In this document: positions 1-8,321 of the stretch, piece after piece
How the letters are laid out: every line of letters starts with the position of its first letter
Numbering within the stretch: position 1 is the first letter of the stretch
Origin: Gammaproteobacteria bacterium
GTDB taxonomy: Bacteria > Pseudomonadota > Gammaproteobacteria > Pseudomonadales > Pseudohongiellaceae
Assembly: GCA_009844085.1 (NCBI GenBank)
Contig: VYCF01000018.1
Span: forward strand, 1 to 51,517
Direction: 5' to 3'
Length of the DNA stretch: 51,517 nt
Notes under the pieces: model-generated
Told to the model about the DNA's origin: nothing
Databases searched by the model: none
The model's input: only the letters and a program-made list of their open reading frames with translations
Position numbers and translations under genes: made by a program

Positions 1-10
1 CTGATTCTGA

Positions 11-2296
11 ATGCGTTGCTTTGAGTTGATGTGGCTTCGATCCGTCGCCGTCGGCGAAGCAGAGTACCAGCGCGCGGAGCGGATGCTCGGTCCCAATACC
101 GCCCCCTTGCTTGCGGGTCATATCGCGGCCCATTACTGGCAGGACAACGACCTGCTCGTCTACCGGCGTTCGGACCTCGGCGCGCAAAGCTATGTGCTGT
201 TCGACCCTGCAAGCGGCGAGCGGAGCGAGTTGATCGACACCGGGCGCCTCGCCGCGGCCCTTGCCGATTTGCTTGAGAGGGAAGTCGATTCCCGCGAATT
301 GACGCTGACCGGCATAAGCCTGACCGATGACGGCGGCGAGATGCAATTCAACTTCGAAGGCCGGCGCTACTCGCTGGCGCTGGCAGGGGAATACGCGCCG
401 CGGCAACTCGAACGCGACTCGCCTGGCGAATTCCTGTCCCCGGACGGCAGCCGCGCGGCCTTCATCCGCGAGCACAATCTGTGGATCCGGGATACCGCTA
501 CCGGCGAACTGACCCAGTTGACCTTCGACGGCGAAGAGAACTACGGCTACGCCACCGACAACGCCGGCTGGATCCGGGGCGACGGACCGGTGCTCAAGTG
601 GTCGCCGGATTCGAACAAGATCGCCACCTTTCGCCACGACGGCCGGGAAGTCGGCGACTTCGTGCTCTGGGACACCCGGGTCGGCCGCTCGGAAGTCGAT
701 ATCTGGAAATATCCGCTGCCCGGCGACGAGCACATTTTCATGATCGAGCGGCTCGTGATTCATCTTGAACCCGAACCGCGCGTCGTATTCCTAGACATGC
801 CGCCGGATCCCCATCGTTCGACCACGAGCGACCACGTTGCGGGCGACGGCGGCGTTTTTCTCGACACGCAATGGAGCGCCGACAGCGAGCGCCTTGCTTT
901 CATTACCTCGTCCCGCGATCACAAGATCGCCCAGTTGCGCCTCGCCGACATCGAAGACGGCAGTGTGCGGGACGTCTATCGCGAGGAAGCCGCCACGCAT
1001 TACATGGCGGGCTTTATCGACGAGAACTGGCGCGTATTGCACGACCGCGGCGAATTCATCTGGTTTTCCGAACAGGACGGCTGGGGCCACTTGTACCTGC
1101 ACGACCTGGCGAGCGGCGAGTTGAAGAATCGCATCACCGAAGGCTCGTGGCTGGTGCTGGACATCCAGCAGATGGACCCGGAAGCGGGTTGGATCTGGCT
1201 GCTCGCCTCGAACATCGAAGGCAGGGATCCGTATTTCTACAACCTGTACCGCGTCGGCCTCAATGGCGGCGGCCTCGAATTGCTGACTCCCGAACCCCTG
1301 CATCACGACATAAGCTGGTCGGACTCGGGCGAGTATTTTCTCGACACCATGTCGACTCCGGAAACGCCTCCGGTTTCGGTCGTGCGCAATCGCGACGGCG
1401 CCGAAATCGCGACGCTGGAAAGCACGGACATCACCGAATTGCTCCTGGCCGAATGGCAGCCGCCGGTGCCGTTTTCCGTCAAGGCCAGGGACGGAGTGAC
1501 CGATCTGCACGGACTGATGTACGTGCCGGCGATGCTCGACCCGATGGAGAGCTATCCCGTTCTCAATTACCTGTACCCCGGGCCGCTCGGTTCCAGCGTC
1601 GGCAGCCGCCGCTTCCTGTCCTCCCGGAGCGACAAGCAGGCGCTGGCCGAACTCGGCTTCGTCGTCGTTGAAGTCGACGCCATGGGTACACCCGGCCGCT
1701 CGAAGTCCTTCCACGATATCTATTACGGCGACATGGGCGACAACGGCCTGCCCGACCAGGTGCTGACAATCCGGCAACTCGCCGAACGGCATCCCTGGAT
1801 AGACCTCGACCGGGTCGGCATCTGGGGCCATTCCGGCGGCGGCTTCGCTTCCACCGCCGGCATCCTGCGCTATCCCGACTTCTACAAGGTCGCCGTCTCC
1901 AGCGCCGGCAACCACGACAACCGCAACTACGAGGACGACTGGGCCGAGCGCTGGCAGGGCCTGCTCGAATACAGCGGCGAGACCGATCCGGTGCGGGGCT
2001 ATTCGCTGTCCAATTACGACAACCAGTCCAACCCGCTGCTCGCCGGCAACCTGCAAGGCAAGTTGTTGCTCGCCCACGGCCTCATGGACACCAATGTGCA
2101 TCCCAACAGCACCATGCTACTGGTCGAAGCCCTGATCGAGGCGGAGAAAGACTTCGATCTCATCGTCCTGCCCAATACCGGCCACGGCTTCCTCAACTCA
2201 CGCTGGTTCATGAAGCGCCGCTGGGACTATTTCATCGAACATCTGCAACAGCGCCGGCCGAACGGGGAATTTCGCTTCGGGGACAACATCCGCTGA
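11..2296 (+). CDS. S9 family peptidase, dipeptidyl peptidase IV-like
   Basis: Serine exopeptidase of the prolyl oligopeptidase clan, expected to release N-terminal dipeptides from peptides. The N-terminal ~460 residues look like the DPP-IV beta-propeller, including the double Glu in FDGEENYGYA that in this family binds the substrate amino terminus. The C-terminal alpha/beta-hydrolase carries GHSGGG with nucleophile Ser608, Asp693 (HGLMDTNVH) and His725 (NTGHGF). Length (761 aa) fits the family. An in-frame TGA lies directly before the ATG (8-10), and no signal peptide is visible, although relatives are usually exported. Either this version is cytoplasmic, or the leader lies upstream in another frame. 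It heads a same-strand group with the serine hydrolase 12 nt downstream and the amino-acid symporter. Family assignment is firm; the true start is not. Confidence 0.9.
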   Translation: MRCFELMWLRSVAVGEAEYQRAERMLGPNTAPLLAGHIAAHYWQDNDLLVYRRSDLGAQSYVLFDPASGERSELIDTGRLAAALADLLEREVDSRELTLTGISLTDDGGEMQFNFEGRRYSLALAGEYAPRQLERDSPGEFLSPDGSRAAFIREHNLWIRDTATGELTQLTFDGEENYGYATDNAGWIRGDGPVLKWSPDSNKIATFRHDGREVGDFVLWDTRVGRSEVDIWKYPLPGDEHIFMIERLVIHLEPEPRVVFLDMPPDPHRSTTSDHVAGDGGVFLDTQWSADSERLAFITSSRDHKIAQLRLADIEDGSVRDVYREEAATHYMAGFIDENWRVLHDRGEFIWFSEQDGWGHLYLHDLASGELKNRITEGSWLVLDIQQMDPEAGWIWLLASNIEGRDPYFYNLYRVGLNGGGLELLTPEPLHHDISWSDSGEYFLDTMSTPETPPVSVVRNRDGAEIATLESTDITELLLAEWQPPVPFSVKARDGVTDLHGLMYVPAMLDPMESYPVLNYLYPGPLGSSVGSRRFLSSRSDKQALAELGFVVVEVDAMGTPGRSKSFHDIYYGDMGDNGLPDQVLTIRQLAERHPWIDLDRVGIWGHSGGGFASTAGILRYPDFYKVAVSSAGNHDNRNYEDDWAERWQGLLEYSGETDPVRGYSLSNYDNQSNPLLAGNLQGKLLLAHGLMDTNVHPNSTMLLVEALIEAEKDFDLIVLPNTGHGFLNSRWFMKRRWDYFIEHLQQRRPNGEFRFGDNIR

Positions 2297-2308
2297 GGAC
2301 GACCGGGT

Positions 2309-3439
2309 ATGTGGAAGGCTGAGTCGAAAGTCCGGTTATTGTTCGTCTATTGCATTTTCGGCATTTTCGGCGCCTGCACTGCCACCGACAATCCAATCGA
2401 ACAGGCCCTGCGTGCCGACGAACCCGCTTTGCAAGTGGTGATGCAGAATCTCCCGGAACACCAGGTGCAGGTCCTGTTCACCGAAATCGAGCGCGATGCC
2501 GATGGTTCCGTTTCATTTCGCGAGCACAGTTTCGGACTGGACGACAACCGCTATTTCTACCCCGCCAGCACGGCCAAGCTGCCGGTGGCGCTGATCGCCC
2601 TGGAAAAACTGCAGGAACTGGAAGGGGTCGATCGTCACAGCCGCTACACCGTTGGCGAGGCAGGCGAGGAAAGCAGTTTCACAGAAGACCTGATTGCCTT
2701 GTTCGTCGTCAGCGACAATCCCGCCAACAATCGCCTGTATGAATTTCTGGGCAAGGATGAGATCAATCTGCGCCTGCAACGCAAGGGCCTCAGGGCTCGC
2801 ATCGCGCATCGCCTTGGCGTCCGCGATTCGGATTCGCTGCTAACCCGGGCAATCACGTTCTCACGGCCCGAGGGCGGCCCGCTTCGCATCGGGCCGATCG
2901 ACAATTCTCCGATTGAAATCCTGCCGCTGGACAATCTCCTGCAGGGTTCGGCGCACATCGCAGACGGCAGCCTGATCGACGAGCCCTTCGATTTTTCCGA
3001 CAACAACTACCTCCCGCTGAGCTCGCTGCATCAGATCACGCAGCGGCTCGTGTTTCCCGAAGCGTTCACCGAGGAGGAGCGGTTTCATCTCAGCGACGAA
3101 CATCGCGAATTCGTGCTGAACACCATGCGTACGCTGCCGCGGGAGGCGGGCTACGACGAGTCGGTGTATCCGGACGGGAGACTGAAGTACTTCCTGTTCG
3201 GCGACAGCAGGGAACGCATCCCTGAACACATCGAGATTTTCAACAAGATAGGACGCGCCTACGGCTACCTCACCGATTCGGCTTATATCGTCGATCGCCG
3301 GACGAATCGGGAGTTTCTGATTTCCGCGACCATCCGCGTCAACGCCAATGAGACATTCAACGACGACATCTACGAATACGTGGAAATCGGCATCCCTTTC
3401 CTCGCCGAACTCGGCCGGCAACTGGTACTTGAGCGGTAA
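2309..3439 (+). CDS. Class A beta-lactamase-like serine hydrolase, lipoprotein
   Basis: Penicillin-recognising serine hydrolase of the beta-lactamase 2 type. Visible motifs are the S-x-x-K active site (Ser87 and Lys90 in ASTAKLP), SDN at 135-137 and a K-x-G element (NKIGRAYG) near the C-terminus, in the usual class A order. The first ~23 residues form a hydrophobic leader ending in a lipobox-like GAC, so Cys23 is probably lipidated and the enzyme periplasmic. At 376 aa it is longer than true class A beta-lactamases (~290 aa), so drug resistance should not be assumed; a cell-wall or D-peptide hydrolase is equally possible. It lies between a dipeptidyl peptidase and an amino-acid symporter, consistent with peptide turnover (inference). 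Confidence 0.82.
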   Translation: MWKAESKVRLLFVYCIFGIFGACTATDNPIEQALRADEPALQVVMQNLPEHQVQVLFTEIERDADGSVSFREHSFGLDDNRYFYPASTAKLPVALIALEKLQELEGVDRHSRYTVGEAGEESSFTEDLIALFVVSDNPANNRLYEFLGKDEINLRLQRKGLRARIAHRLGVRDSDSLLTRAITFSRPEGGPLRIGPIDNSPIEILPLDNLLQGSAHIADGSLIDEPFDFSDNNYLPLSSLHQITQRLVFPEAFTEEERFHLSDEHREFVLNTMRTLPREAGYDESVYPDGRLKYFLFGDSRERIPEHIEIFNKIGRAYGYLTDSAYIVDRRTNREFLISATIRVNANETFNDDIYEYVEIGIPFLAELGRQLVLER

Positions 3440-3464
3440 GCGTTAACAGCCTGGTTATGGCCAA

Positions 3465-4853
3465 ATGATGGAAAGCATCGAACGCGCGCTTGGCGCCTTT
3501 GCCGATTTCATGTGGGGCCCGCAACTCGTCGTATTGCTCGTGGGCGGCGGGCTGTTTTTCATGGTCCATTCGCGGCTGCGGCAGTTCCGCTATCTGAAGC
3601 ATGCCGTGGATCTGCTGCTCGGCCGCTACGATTCCCGCGAGGCCGCGGGCGACATCAGCCATTTCCGCGCGCTCGCCACGGCCCTGGCCGGCACAATCGG
3701 TCTCGGCAATATCACCAGCGTAGCGCTGGCGATCACCCTGGGCGGGCCGGGCGCGGTGTTCTGGATGTGGGTGACCGCCGTGGTCGGCACCTCGACCAAG
3801 TTCTATACCGCGAGCCTGGCGGTGATGTATCGCGGCCCCGATGACACCGGCAAATTGCAAGGCGGCCCGATGTACGTCATTCGCGAGGCGCTCGGGCGGA
3901 AATGGATGCCGTTCGCAGCGCTGTTCGCCGTCGCCGGCATGTTCGGCACCTTGCCGGTGTTCCAGATCAACCAGGTCGTGCAGATCCTGCGCGACGTGAT
4001 CGCGATTCCGGCGGGGCTCGCCAGCGCCGACGATCATTTCACCTTCGACCTCGTCATGGGCCTGCTGCTGTCGGCCGGAGTCTTCGCCATCATCATCGGC
4101 AGGATCCAGCGCATCGCCGCCTGGGCCAGCCGGCTCGTGCCGATCATGGTGCTGTTCTGGTTCGTCATCACCTTCTGGTTGCTGCTCAGCCACGCGCAGG
4201 AAATCCCCGCCACCTTTGCGCTGATCTTCCGCGACGCTTTCAGCGGTGAAGCGGCGGCCGGGGGCGCCATCGGCGCGGTGATCCTGATCGGCGTGCAGCG
4301 GGGAGTGTTTTCCAACGAAGCCGGGCTCGGCACCGAATCCCTCGCCCACGGCGCGGCGAAAACCAACGAGCCCGTGCGCGAAGGACTCGTGGCCATGCTC
4401 GGGCCGATCATCGATACGCTTATCGTCTGCACCTGTACGGCGCTGGCGATCCTGGTCACCGGCGTCTGGCAGGAAGACGCGGTCGGCGTGACCCTGACTT
4501 CGCTCGCTTACGAACAGGCCTTCCCCGGGTTCGGCTCCTGGCTCGTGCTGGCCATGGTCGTCGTACTCGGCGCCACGACCGTGCTTACCTATTCCTATTA
4601 CGGCGGCAAATGCATGGCCTTCCTGTTCGGCACGCGGCGGGAGAAATACTACGTCTGGACTTATGTGGCGCTGATCACCGCGGGCGCGGTGGCCTCGCTC
4701 GAAGCGGTGGTGTACATGTTCGACGGCGCCTACGCCACGATGGCCATACCGACCATGCTCTCGACCCTGGTGCTGGCGCCGCGCGTGCGGGTGGCGGCAA
4801 AAGACTATTTCGCGCGGCTGGACCGCGGCGAGGTCAGACCTTCAGATCTTTAG
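3465..4853 (+). CDS. Alanine/glycine:cation symporter family (AGCS) transporter
   Basis: Inner-membrane Na+- or H+-coupled carrier for alanine or glycine. The 462-residue chain is hydrophobic throughout, with about ten membrane segments. It holds AGCS hallmarks: TIGLGNITSVALAI near residue 75, GGPMYVIREALG near 132, and SNEAGLGTESLAHGAAKTNEP near 285. Length is normal for the family. ATG codons at 3465 and 3468 are both possible and neither has a strong Shine-Dalgarno. It follows the serine hydrolase by 25 nt, and its stop overlaps the stop of the convergent ABM gene (shared TTAG at 4850-4853). Uptake of amino acids released by the preceding peptidase is a reasonable guess. Confidence 0.92.
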   Translation: MMESIERALGAFADFMWGPQLVVLLVGGGLFFMVHSRLRQFRYLKHAVDLLLGRYDSREAAGDISHFRALATALAGTIGLGNITSVALAITLGGPGAVFWMWVTAVVGTSTKFYTASLAVMYRGPDDTGKLQGGPMYVIREALGRKWMPFAALFAVAGMFGTLPVFQINQVVQILRDVIAIPAGLASADDHFTFDLVMGLLLSAGVFAIIIGRIQRIAAWASRLVPIMVLFWFVITFWLLLSHAQEIPATFALIFRDAFSGEAAAGGAIGAVILIGVQRGVFSNEAGLGTESLAHGAAKTNEPVREGLVAMLGPIIDTLIVCTCTALAILVTGVWQEDAVGVTLTSLAYEQAFPGFGSWLVLAMVVVLGATTVLTYSYYGGKCMAFLFGTRREKYYVWTYVALITAGAVASLEAVVYMFDGAYATMAIPTMLSTLVLAPRVRVAAKDYFARLDRGEVRPSDL

Positions 4854-5197
4854 TGAATCGCCTGGTGGGTTTCCGGGACGCTTTCCTCGTTCACGCCCAG
4901 AATCGATTCCTCGTCCTGGGAAACATAGCTTCTCGTGGTGATCGGACTGCGCAGCAGCGGCCCGAGCCGGCTGACGAAATCTTCCATGTGGTCGGTCTCG
5001 TAATGGCCTTGCAGGCTGCCGGCGTCGTCCCATTCCTGTAACAGCAGGACTTCGCTCGGGTCGGCGATTCCCTGGAAGTAGCGGTAATGCCGGCAGCCGT
5101 GTTCGTGCCGGCACAGGCGCATCATCTCCCGCATCAGTTCGAGGGCTTCTTCGACTTTTTCGGGAAATAGCTGGAAGGTGCTTTGCAGGATAATCAT
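4850..5197 (-). CDS. Antibiotic biosynthesis monooxygenase (ABM) domain protein
   Basis: Small 115-residue protein of the dimeric alpha+beta ABM barrel fold. It starts IILQSTFQLFPEKVEEALEL, followed by CRHEHGCRHYRYFQG and LLLQEWDDAGSLQGHYETDH, the usual order of strand, helix and EW...L..H motif. Members range from true cofactor-free oxygenases to proteins of unknown role, and the substrate cannot be read here. It lies downstream of the crotonase and racemase on the same strand but seems to have its own promoter (5257-5286). The tail runs about 20 residues past the conserved core and looks unstructured. Confidence 0.8.
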   Translation of the reverse strand: MIILQSTFQLFPEKVEEALELMREMMRLCRHEHGCRHYRYFQGIADPSEVLLLQEWDDAGSLQGHYETDHMEDFVSRLGPLLRSPITTRSYVSQDEESILGVNEESVPETHQAIH

Positions 5198-5256
5198 GGC
5201 GTCACTCCTCGACCGAATCCTGAGCGCCGCCGGCAGGAAAAACCGGCAGTACTCAA

Positions 5257-5286
5257 TTTATACATCGGCAATTCGCATCCACGCAA
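5257..5286 (-). promoter_or_regulatory. Candidate sigma70 promoter for the ABM gene
   Basis: On the minus strand TTGCGT (5286-5281) and TATAAA (5262-5257) are separated by 18 nt, about 60 nt before the ABM start. The leader then contains a small GCCGG/CCGGC stem-loop. The call rests on sequence alone. Confidence 0.4.
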
Positions 5287-5297
5287 GACACTTGCAC

Positions 5298-5319
5298 TGC
5301 CGGGCCAGAGAGCCCGGCA
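5298..5319 (-). terminator. GC-rich hairpin downstream of the crotonase gene
   Basis: TGCCGGGC and GCCCGGCA form a perfect 8-bp stem with a 6-nt loop, starting 7 nt after the crotonase stop. No T-run follows on the minus strand, so it is at most a weak intrinsic terminator or an RNA end-protecting stem. Confidence 0.4.
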
Positions 5320-5325
5320 CGGCGT

Positions 5326-6216
5326 TCAGGAGTCCTCCGCCTCGTCCCACCAGGGGTAGAAGCGGGGCATGTCGGTCGAAGCCTTGTCGTCGAACTTCGG
5401 CGGGCGTTTTTCCCTGAACGCCTGTACGCCTTCCTTGCCGCTCGTGCGGCTCTGGTAGTAGATCGCCAACGACTCCACTTCGTGCGCCTCGCGCGGATGG
5501 GGCAGGGCGACGTTGCGATACATCATCTGCCGCGCCAGCGCGACGGAGACCTGGCTGTGGCGGCCGATGCGTCCCGCCAGATCATGCGCTTTCTCCAGCA
5601 CCTTTTTACCCGGAACCCGGTAATTGACGAAGCCCCGCTTTTCCAGTTCCTTCGAGTCGATCAGGTCGGCGCGGTAGACCCATTCGAGCGCCGTTCCCAT
5701 ATTGACGATGCGCGGCAGGAACCAGGTCGAACAGGCTTCCGGCGTTATGCCGATCCGGTTGAAGACGAATCCCATCATCGCGTCCTTCGCGATGATGCGC
5801 GCGTCCATCGCGCAGGTCATGGTCGCGCCGATCCCCACCGCATGGCCGTTGATGGCGGCGATGACCGGCTTCTTGCAGCGGAAAATGGCGAGCGTAAGCA
5901 GGCCGCCCAGGTCGCGCACTCCCTGCTCGATCTCCGGGTCGCGCAGGCGCTCGCGCATGTCCTTGATGTCGGGCTCGAACGCCTCGTTCAGGCCGAAGAC
6001 GTTGCCCTCGCCGGACAAGTCCATGCCGGCGCAGAAGGCCCTGCCGGCGCCGGTGACGACGACGGCGCCGACCGCGTCGTCATCGCTTGCGCGATCGAAG
6101 GCCTCGATCAGTTCACGGCCCATCTGCACCGTAAAGGCGTTGAGCTTGTCGGGCCGATTCAGCGTGAGGCTGAGAATCGAATCTTTCACTTCATAGATGA
6201 TGGTCTGGTACGACAT
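5326..6216 (-). CDS. Enoyl-CoA hydratase/isomerase (crotonase) family protein
   Basis: Acyl-CoA enzyme of the crotonase fold, probably hydrating an enoyl-CoA during beta-oxidation. Oxyanion-hole elements are visible as GRAFCAGMDLSGEGN (about residues 58-72) and INGHAVGIGATMTCAMDARI (about 118-137), followed by the conserved FNRIGITPEACSTWFLPR segment with a Glu at the usual catalytic position. At 296 aa it is slightly longer than the classic ~260, from a longer loop after GMDL and a C-terminal tail. It lies 32 nt downstream of the racemase on the same strand, so the two are probably co-transcribed. Substrate specificity is not readable; isomerase or hydrolase activity within the fold remains possible. 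Confidence 0.85.
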   Translation of the reverse strand: MSYQTIIYEVKDSILSLTLNRPDKLNAFTVQMGRELIEAFDRASDDDAVGAVVVTGAGRAFCAGMDLSGEGNVFGLNEAFEPDIKDMRERLRDPEIEQGVRDLGGLLTLAIFRCKKPVIAAINGHAVGIGATMTCAMDARIIAKDAMMGFVFNRIGITPEACSTWFLPRIVNMGTALEWVYRADLIDSKELEKRGFVNYRVPGKKVLEKAHDLAGRIGRHSQVSVALARQMMYRNVALPHPREAHEVESLAIYYQSRTSGKEGVQAFREKRPPKFDDKASTDMPRFYPWWDEAEDS

Positions 6217-6248
6217 GGATGCTTCTCTTCAACTCCTGTTGCGGCCGC

Positions 6249-7376
6249 CTAGATGGCGTCGGCTTCCTTCAATTGTGCGATACGTTCGCTCTCGAATCCC
6301 CAGTCGGCGAGCACTTGTTCGCCATGTTCTCCGACCATGGCGGCCGGCGACTGGATTTCGCCCTGGGTACGGCTGAAACGTGGCGCCGGGGCGGGCTGCA
6401 CGACGCCTTCGAATTCGACGAAAGTTTCCCGGGCCTTGTTGTGCGGGTGAACGGGCGCTTCCGCCAGGTCGAGTACGGGAGCGAAACAGACATCGGTGCC
6501 TTCCATCAGTTCGCACCATTGTTCGCGGCTGCGCGTGCGGAAGATCGCGGCCAGTTTCTCGCGCGCCGTGGGCCAGTTCTCCTGGGCGTATTGCTGTTCG
6601 AATTCCGGATCCTCGACGCCGGCTTTTTCGAGCAGCAAGGCATAGAACTGCGGTTCGAGCGAGCCTACGGAAATGTACTTTCCGTCGGCGCATTCGTAAC
6701 TGCCATAAAAATGCGCGCCGCCGTCGAGGCGATTGCTATGGCGCTCGGTGGTCCACATGCCCATGGCCATGAGGCCGTAGAACGCGCTCAGCAGGCTTGC
6801 CGTGCCGTCGGTCATGGCGGCGTCGATGACCTGTCCGCGGCCTGAATGGTTGCGTTCGAGCAAGGCGGCGAGAATTCCGCAAAGCAGGTACATGGCGCCG
6901 CCGCCGAAATCGCCGATCAGGTTCAGGGGCGGCGCCGGCGGGCGGTCGGCATAGCCCATGGCGCCGAGCGCCCCGCCGATGGAGATGTAGTTGATGTCGT
7001 GGCCGGCGGCTTTCGCCAGGGGGCCCGACTGGCCCCAACCGGTCATGCGCCCGTAAACGAGCCGCGGATTGCGTTCAAGGCAGACTTCGGGCCCGAGCCC
7101 GAGACGCTCCATCACGCCTGGCCGGAACCCCTCGATCAGCGCGTCGGCCCGATTGATCATTTCCAACGCGGTTTCCGCTCCGGCTGGCGATTTGAGATCG
7201 AGGGCGAGCGATCTGCGTCCACGCGACAGCACGTTGGCCCGGTCGCCTTTACCTTTCAGGCTCAGGCGATCGATCCGCACCACCTCGGCGCCGAGGTCGG
7301 ACAGCATCATGGCGCAGAACGGGCCCGGTCCGAGGCCGGCCATCTCGATTACGCGAATTCCTGCAAGTGGTCCCAT
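6249..7376 (-). CDS. Alpha-methylacyl-CoA racemase (CoA-transferase family III fold)
   Basis: Interconverts (2R)- and (2S)-2-methylacyl-CoA so that branched chains can enter beta-oxidation. Numbering from MGPLAGIRV (start 7376), His126 (GHDINY), Asp156 (LIGDFGGG) and Glu241 (GSLEPQF) fall exactly at the catalytic positions I recall for the Mycobacterium racemase MCR. This favours racemase over formate/carnitine CoA-transferase relatives. Length (375 aa) is typical. The frame stays open upstream to 7481, but family proteins begin at MGPLAG and a GGAG lies about 11 nt before this ATG. It is divergent from the HSD10-type dehydrogenase, with the crotonase downstream. Confidence 0.87.
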   Translation of the reverse strand: MGPLAGIRVIEMAGLGPGPFCAMMLSDLGAEVVRIDRLSLKGKGDRANVLSRGRRSLALDLKSPAGAETALEMINRADALIEGFRPGVMERLGLGPEVCLERNPRLVYGRMTGWGQSGPLAKAAGHDINYISIGGALGAMGYADRPPAPPLNLIGDFGGGAMYLLCGILAALLERNHSGRGQVIDAAMTDGTASLLSAFYGLMAMGMWTTERHSNRLDGGAHFYGSYECADGKYISVGSLEPQFYALLLEKAGVEDPEFEQQYAQENWPTAREKLAAIFRTRSREQWCELMEGTDVCFAPVLDLAEAPVHPHNKARETFVEFEGVVQPAPAPRFSRTQGEIQSPAAMVGEHGEQVLADWGFESERIAQLKEADAI

Positions 7377-7468
7377 GCCGATGAATACTCCAGAAAATTC
7401 GCAGGGATGATATGCAATTTCCGAATCCCGCGTCCAAGCGCCTGTAACGCTCAGGGCCGGTGGTTGTC

Positions 7469-7497
7469 TTGTTGCAGGCAAGGCGATGCACTATGCT
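7469..7497 (+). promoter_or_regulatory. Candidate sigma70 promoter for the dehydrogenase-thiolase operon
   Basis: TTGTTG (7469-7474), a 17-nt spacer and TATGCT (7492-7497) lie 32 nt before the dehydrogenase start, in the 153-nt region between it and the divergent racemase. The same -10 hexamer and spacing recur at 12461-12489 and 22911-22939. Confidence 0.45.
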
Positions 7498-7529
7498 TGC
7501 AGCCTCGCGCAAACAGGGCGGATCTGGAA

Positions 7530-8312
7530 ATGGAACTGGCGGGAAAAACGGCGTTCATCACCGGCGGCGCCTCGGGCCTTGGCCTGGCGGTTGCCAGGAA
7601 TTTTCTCGCGGCAGGCGCCAATGTCATGCTGTTCGACCGCAATGGCGAGTTGCTGCGCCAGGCGGGGGCCGAACTCGGCGAGCGGGCGATCCGGCACGCG
7701 GGCGACGTCACCGACGAAGATTCGGTAGCCGCCGCCATCGCCGCGACTCGCGAGCGTTTCGGAACCATTCACATCAACGTCAATTCCGCCGGCATCGGCG
7801 GCGCCGCGCGCACCGTGGGCCGCGACGGTCCCATGCCGCTGGCGCGTTTCGAACATATCGTGCGGGTAAACCTGATCGGCACCTTCAATGTGCTGCGGCT
7901 GTGCGCCGCGGTCATGAGCGACAACGAACCCCCCGAAGTCGAAAATGACGGCGACGGTGAACGCGGCGTCATCGTCAACGTGGCATCGGTCGCCGCCTTC
8001 GACGGCCAGACCGGACAGGCGGGATACGCCGCTTCCAAGGGCGGCATCGTCGCGATGACCTTGCCCATCGCCCGCGATCTGGCGAAGCAGGGCATCCGCG
8101 TCATGACCGTGGCGCCCGGCGTCTTCGAGACGCCCTTGCTCGCCGCGGCGCCGGATGAACTGAAACAGGCGCTGGTATCGATCACCCAGTTCCCGAAACG
8201 GCTCGGACAGCCCGACGAATTCGCCGCCGAAGTGGCGCATATCGTCAGATGCGCCTATCTGAACGGCGAAACCATTCGGCTCGACGCCGGCATCCGCATG
8301 CCGGCAATCTGA
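7530..8312 (+). CDS. 3-hydroxyacyl-CoA dehydrogenase type 2-like SDR (HSD10/HSD17B10 type)
   Basis: NAD-dependent short-chain dehydrogenase oxidising 3-hydroxyacyl-CoA, including 2-methyl-3-hydroxyacyl-CoA in the HSD10 group. It shows the Rossmann TGGASGLG (residues 11-18), Ser153 in NVASVAAF, and Tyr166-x3-Lys170 in GYAASKGG. The segments GQTGQAGYAASKGGIVAMTL and IARDLAKQGIRVMTVAPGVF closely follow HSD10 rather than generic FabG. Length 260 aa fits. The start is the ATG of MELAGKTAFITGG, where the fold begins, although the frame is open far upstream. The thiolase follows after 9 nt, the next step of the pathway. Confidence 0.9.
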   Translation: MELAGKTAFITGGASGLGLAVARNFLAAGANVMLFDRNGELLRQAGAELGERAIRHAGDVTDEDSVAAAIAATRERFGTIHINVNSAGIGGAARTVGRDGPMPLARFEHIVRVNLIGTFNVLRLCAAVMSDNEPPEVENDGDGERGVIVNVASVAAFDGQTGQAGYAASKGGIVAMTLPIARDLAKQGIRVMTVAPGVFETPLLAAAPDELKQALVSITQFPKRLGQPDEFAAEVAHIVRCAYLNGETIRLDAGIRMPAI

Positions 8313-8321
8313 GGAGAAAAC

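Noticed and set aside
2309..3439. Antibiotic-resistance beta-lactamase
   Set aside because: The class A motifs are present, but the length, lipoprotein leader and peptidase neighbours do not support a resistance role without assay.
6846..8312. Long N-terminal extension of the HSD10-type dehydrogenase
   Set aside because: The extension is antisense to the racemase and unrelated to the family; the fold starts at 7530 and a promoter-like site lies just upstream of it.
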